NCBI RefSeq assembly: GCF_008830225.1
Contig: NZ_WAIE01000004.1
Coordinates: 1-64,000, forward strand
Direction: 5' to 3'
Length of the DNA stretch: 64,000 nucleotides
Source of the DNA: Pseudodesulfovibrio senegalensis
Lineage (GTDB): Bacteria; Desulfobacterota; Desulfovibrionia; Desulfovibrionales; Desulfovibrionaceae
Shown: positions 61,272-64,000 of the stretch, one piece after another
Layout: each line of letters begins with the position of its first letter
Numbering within the stretch: position 1 is the stretch's first letter
The notes under the pieces: generated by a model
Told to the model about the DNA's origin: nothing
Seen by the model: only the letters and a program-made list of their open reading frames with translations
Database searches by the model: none
Made by a program: the position numbers and the translations under genes

Positions 61272-61759
61272 CAGTGTTCGGTCCTTCCGGTTACGGTTTT
61301 CAGGGTGTCCACCAGCAGCACGAAGGCCATGAGCAGACAGCCCGCTGCCGTGGCGAACACAAAGGGATGGTAGGCGATGCGCAGGGTCTCGGAGAGCTCG
61401 CCTGTGTTGACCAGATAGCCTGCCCACTGGGCGGTTTCCGAACCGATGAGCGCAAAGAACGCGCAGGAGATCAGGCTGGTCAGCGCGTCCAGCAGGCGGC
61501 GCACTGGCCGGGGCAGGTGCTTCATGAGAATGCCCACGGAAATGTGGCTCTTGTTCAGCTGGGCGAACGCCAGGGCAAATGCCGTGGTCACCGCACCCAG
61601 AAAGCCCATGAGCTCGAACGTGCCCTGAATGGGCAGCCACACGGCGCGGGAGACCATGTTGGCGCAGGCCAGCAGCATCATGGCCACTAGCATCAGTCCG
61701 GCCAGCAGGGTCAGCGCCTTGGTCAGCGCGCGGCTTATTCGGTCCAGCGTGTCGATCAT
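61271..61759 (-). CDS. dctQ: TRAP transporter small permease (DctQ)
   Basis: 162 residues with four membrane helices and the DctQ-type features: a charged start MIDTLDRISRALTKALTLLAGLMLVAMMLLACANMVSRAVW and the central FELMGFLGAVTTAFALAFAQLNKSHISVGILMKHL, shown here as landmarks only. It lies between DctM and the SBP gene. Confidence 0.93.
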   Translation of the reverse strand: MIDTLDRISRALTKALTLLAGLMLVAMMLLACANMVSRAVWLPIQGTFELMGFLGAVTTAFALAFAQLNKSHISVGILMKHLPRPVRRLLDALTSLISCAFFALIGSETAQWAGYLVNTGELSETLRIAYHPFVFATAAGCLLMAFVLLVDTLKTVTGRTEH

Positions 61760-61769
61760 GGGGATGGAA

Positions 61770-61800
61770 GGGCTGTCCCGGCACAGGGCAGGGACAGCCC
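61770..61800 (-). promoter_or_regulatory. Intercistronic hairpin between dctP and dctQ
   Basis: A perfect 10-bp stem GGGCTGTCCC/GGGACAGCCC with an 11-nt loop and no T-tract, between the dctP stop and the dctQ start. It may protect the dctP message and keep the binding protein more abundant than the permeases. Confidence 0.7.
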
Positions 61801-61809
61801 GGATTGTTG

Positions 61810-62853
61810 CTATTGGGCGGGATATTCCGCTTCGTACTTGGCCTTGAGTTTCATGACGTCGCCGAGCACGGTGTTGGCGTCGTAGCCGGCCTTGGCGGCT
61901 TCGGTTTTCCAGTCCGCGATGATGCCCTGACCCTTGCTGCGGATTTTGGCCTGTTCCGCTTCGGTCAGTTCATAGATGTTGATGCCGTATTTTTCCTTGG
62001 ACCATTCGATTGCCTCATGGATGTGTTTGTCCATGTACTGGCCTGTCCAAAGAGCCTGTTCGCGGCCGAGGTCTTCCAGCACCTTTTGGGTGCTTTCGGG
62101 CAGGGAATTCCATTTGTCGAGGTTCATGACCACGGCAAAGGGGTAGACCGGCAGGTTGGTGATGGTTTCATGGCGGCAGATTTCCGCGAAATTGAAGTCC
62201 TTGAGCACTTCCAGCGAGGAGACAAGCCCCTTGACCACACCTTTTTGCAGGGCTTCCGGGGTCTGGGACATGGGCATGCCCACGGGCTGCGCGCCCATGA
62301 TCTCGATCATGCGCAACAGGGATCCGCTGCCGCGCAGTTCCACGCCGCGCATGTCGTCGAGGCTCTTGAGGGGTTCCTTGCTCATGACGTTGGACGGTGC
62401 GGAAGTGAACATGGTCAGCACCTTGAGATTCTTGAACTCAGCGGGTTTGTACTTCTGGAAGAGGTCCCACAGGGTCAGGCTGGCCACCGTGGCCGAGGAA
62501 AAGCCCACGGGCAGGTTGGTGGCGATGGTGCACGGAAACACGCCGGGGTAGTAGGCCAGGCTCAGACAGCCGATGTCGGCCTGTCCTTCCTGCACGCCGC
62601 GGAGCATGTTCTTGGCGCCCAGCAGGGTGGATCCGGGAAAGGTGTTGACCGTGACCGCGCCATCGGTGCGGGCGTTCACTTCCTTGGCCCAGCGTTCCAT
62701 CTGCACGCAGGGGAACGTGATCTTGGGCGGGAAGTTGGCGTAGCTCAGGGTTACGGCTTCGGTCTTTTGTTCGGCGGGTTTGTCCGCGCCGGAACAGGCT
62801 GCCAGCCCCAATGCCAGAATGGCCAGGGTAACGGCGACGAGGGTCTTTTTCAT
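61810..62853 (-). CDS. dctP: TRAP transporter substrate-binding lipoprotein (DctP)
   Basis: 347 residues. The signal peptide has a lipobox (ALGLAAC, Cys20), so it is tethered in the periplasm. DctP-family blocks include PPKITFPCVQMERWAKEVNARTDGAV, FPGSTLLGAKNMLRGVQEGQADIGCLSLAYYPGVFP, MRGVELRGSGSLLRMIEIMGAQPVGMPMSQTPEALQKGVVKGLVSSLEVL, shown as landmarks. The Arg in LRGSGS is the expected carboxylate-binding residue. ATG 62853 opens the operon dctPQM. Confidence 0.93.
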   Translation of the reverse strand: MKKTLVAVTLAILALGLAACSGADKPAEQKTEAVTLSYANFPPKITFPCVQMERWAKEVNARTDGAVTVNTFPGSTLLGAKNMLRGVQEGQADIGCLSLAYYPGVFPCTIATNLPVGFSSATVASLTLWDLFQKYKPAEFKNLKVLTMFTSAPSNVMSKEPLKSLDDMRGVELRGSGSLLRMIEIMGAQPVGMPMSQTPEALQKGVVKGLVSSLEVLKDFNFAEICRHETITNLPVYPFAVVMNLDKWNSLPESTQKVLEDLGREQALWTGQYMDKHIHEAIEWSKEKYGINIYELTEAEQAKIRSKGQGIIADWKTEAAKAGYDANTVLGDVMKLKAKYEAEYPAQ

Positions 62854-62873
62854 GGCGTGCACTCCGTTGGGTG

Positions 62874-62910
62874 AAAAAAGGCCCGGCCGCAAACGGGTTC
62901 GCGGCCGGGC
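62874..62910 (-). terminator. Terminator of the VCBS-repeat gene
   Basis: A 10-bp stem (GCCCGGCCGC/GCGGCCGGGC) with a 10-nt loop, followed on the minus strand by six T. It separates the FG-GAP gene from dctP. Confidence 0.9.
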
Positions 62911-62916
62911 AATGAT

Positions 62917-64000
62917 TTACATGTCCAGTTCGTAGGTGACCACGATGGTCTTGCGGGCCTTGACCCCGAGGTTGCCGGGGTAGGTGTTGACCAGCACGGC
63001 AAGCTGTTTCTTGCCGTCGTTGTTCAGGTCCACCACGTCGTAGTCCGTGACCGTACCCTTGATGCGGCGGGTCTTCCAGGCGAGGTTCATGCCCACGCCG
63101 TCCCAGACCAGCGAGTGGATTTCACCCTGCGCAAACTGGTGGAAGCGGTCAAAGACCACACCGGCCAGGGTAATGTCCTTGTTTACCAGCAGCTCGAACT
63201 TGTCCTTTTGGGTCAGGTTGGCCGCGGTCATGCGGATGGGGATGTAGATGTAGGAATCGATTCCCTTGGTGGGGGAACCGCCCATGCCCAGAGGGACATC
63301 CTCGAATTCCACCATGATGGGCGAGGTGTTGTAGGATTCCTGCGTTTCGGCCTGCCGTTCCAGCGTGGGCGTGAATGTCAGCAGTCGGCGGAAGTCGTTG
63401 ATCAGGCAGATCTTGTACGAATCGCCGTCCGGCAGGTAGCAGATGTTGAAGATGTTGCCGAATGCGGGCGTGGGGATCTTGTTGGCCAGCTTGACCTCGC
63501 CGTCCTTGTAGTAGGCCTCATACATGTATTCGTCGAAGAATTCCCGGCGGCCCAGCTTCTGCGCCACGAGCATGGGGCGGTAGGTGGGCGGCGTTTTCAG
63601 CGCGCCGAGGAATTTGGTGAAGCTGTCCACCAGTTTCTCATATTTGCCGCCCTTGAAGGACAGGATGTGGGAAACCGGGCGTTCATCCTGATAGCCGCAG
63701 ACAATCAGGTCTTCGGCGCCGTCACCGTTTACGTCCAGATGCGAAAGGCGCAGGGGCTCGAACCGGCGGACCAGTTTGAAGGATTCCAGCGGCAGGAGCT
63801 TGCCCTCGGAGAACCGGTAGGCGTGGATGTTGTGTTCCGCCATGATGAATACTTCGTTCTTGCCGTCGCCGTCGCCATCGCAGACCACCATGTTGAAGGA
63901 GGGGTAGCGCAAGGTCTGGCTGCGCCAGCGGCCCGGCGTGTTCACGCCGCCTTCATAGCGGAACTGCGGGTTCAGGGTCTTGACCCCGTAGTTGTTGCTG
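62917..64000 (-). CDS. FG-GAP/VCBS-repeat protein, N-terminus beyond window
   Basis: 361 visible residues; the frame continues past 64000, so the start is missing. FG-GAP-like calcium-type repeats are visible: VVCDGDGDGKNEVFIM near the left of the segment, LSHLDVNGDGAEDLIVCGY, and VVDLNNDGKKQLAVLVNTYP at the C-terminus. These beta-propeller repeats usually bind ligands on the cell surface or in the periplasm. No function can be assigned, but a Dx-D/N-G-D pattern is clear in each repeat. Confidence 0.75.
   Translation of the reverse strand, partial: SNNYGVKTLNPQFRYEGGVNTPGRWRSQTLRYPSFNMVVCDGDGDGKNEVFIMAEHNIHAYRFSEGKLLPLESFKLVRRFEPLRLSHLDVNGDGAEDLIVCGYQDERPVSHILSFKGGKYEKLVDSFTKFLGALKTPPTYRPMLVAQKLGRREFFDEYMYEAYYKDGEVKLANKIPTPAFGNIFNICYLPDGDSYKICLINDFRRLLTFTPTLERQAETQESYNTSPIMVEFEDVPLGMGGSPTKGIDSYIYIPIRMTAANLTQKDKFELLVNKDITLAGVVFDRFHQFAQGEIHSLVWDGVGMNLAWKTRRIKGTVTDYDVVDLNNDGKKQLAVLVNTYPGNLGVKARKTIVVTYELDM

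Overview
The window is about 60 % G+C and reads as chromosomal DNA of a sulfate-reducing bacterium of the Desulfovibrionaceae type. The best evidence is the dissimilatory sulfite reductase locus dsrA-dsrB-dsrD followed by a cobyrinate a,c-diamide synthase homologue (dsrN) at 35.4-39.6 kb. It is backed by a TRAP transporter, several diguanylate cyclases, CheV and a Cache chemoreceptor. No transposase, integrase, CRISPR array or rRNA was found. One tRNA, tRNA-Leu(CAA), lies at 1288-1374.

Layout. 1-12.8 kb: a mixed region with a DUF554 membrane protein, tRNA-Leu, an AT-rich HEPN/AbiU2-like orphan, methionine aminopeptidase, a beta-hydroxyacid dehydrogenase, a secreted DUF3089 hydrolase, a four-gene partner-switching operon led by a periplasmic binding protein (5878-9565), the N-terminal fragment of a glycyl radical enzyme, an acyltransferase and a glycosyltransferase. 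A family of long palindromic repeats punctuates this part. 13.0-23.4 kb: a ten-gene plus-strand operon for an activated nonulosonic (sialic-like) acid. It contains NeuB, NeuC and NeuA homologues, a HisF/HisH/WbuX-type amidotransferase trio that suggests acetamidino modification, a TylF-like methyltransferase, two paralogous surface-carbohydrate proteins and a polysaccharide pyruvyl transferase. 23.5-25.2 kb: a lactonase-like metallo-hydrolase and an isochorismatase-family hydrolase. 34.0-25.2 kb on the minus strand: an ABC-exported glycan operon (regulator, Wzm, Wzt, four glycosyltransferases, AsnB). 34.0-35.0 kb: two small genes including a YkgJ cysteine-cluster protein. 35.4-40.2 kb: the dsr locus and a cyclophilin. 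40.6-45.8 kb: acyl-CoA ligase, a winged-helix regulator with a second NeuB-type synthase, CheV and a DUF2325 protein. 46-52.8 kb: a beta-helix protein, a methyl-accepting chemotaxis protein, a TPR protein and a PocR-PAS-GGDEF cyclase. 53.0-64 kb: groES-groEL (both unusual), otsA, a second diguanylate cyclase, two lipoproteins, a pseudouridine synthase, a dctPQM TRAP system and a truncated FG-GAP/VCBS-type protein at the right edge.

How the genes work together. The two carbohydrate regions probably build and export a surface glycan, O-antigen or flagellin sugar. The first makes a CMP-activated, possibly amidinated, nonulosonate. The second assembles a chain and exports it through an ATP-driven transporter whose ATPase carries a C-terminal glycan-recognition domain. 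The dsr block carries the terminal step of sulfate respiration, an allosteric activator and probably the siroheme-amidating enzyme. The signalling genes suggest a motile organism that senses small carboxylates or similar ligands.

The most unusual items are: (i) a repeat family whose outer arms differ from locus to locus yet stay complementary, one arm running into the 3' end of the neighbouring gene; (ii) a binding protein wired to a PP2C/STAS/anti-sigma switch with no transporter genes; (iii) a chaperonin pair with a shortened GroES and a GroEL without a GGM tail; (iv) a HEPN-type protein inserted against a tRNA terminator.
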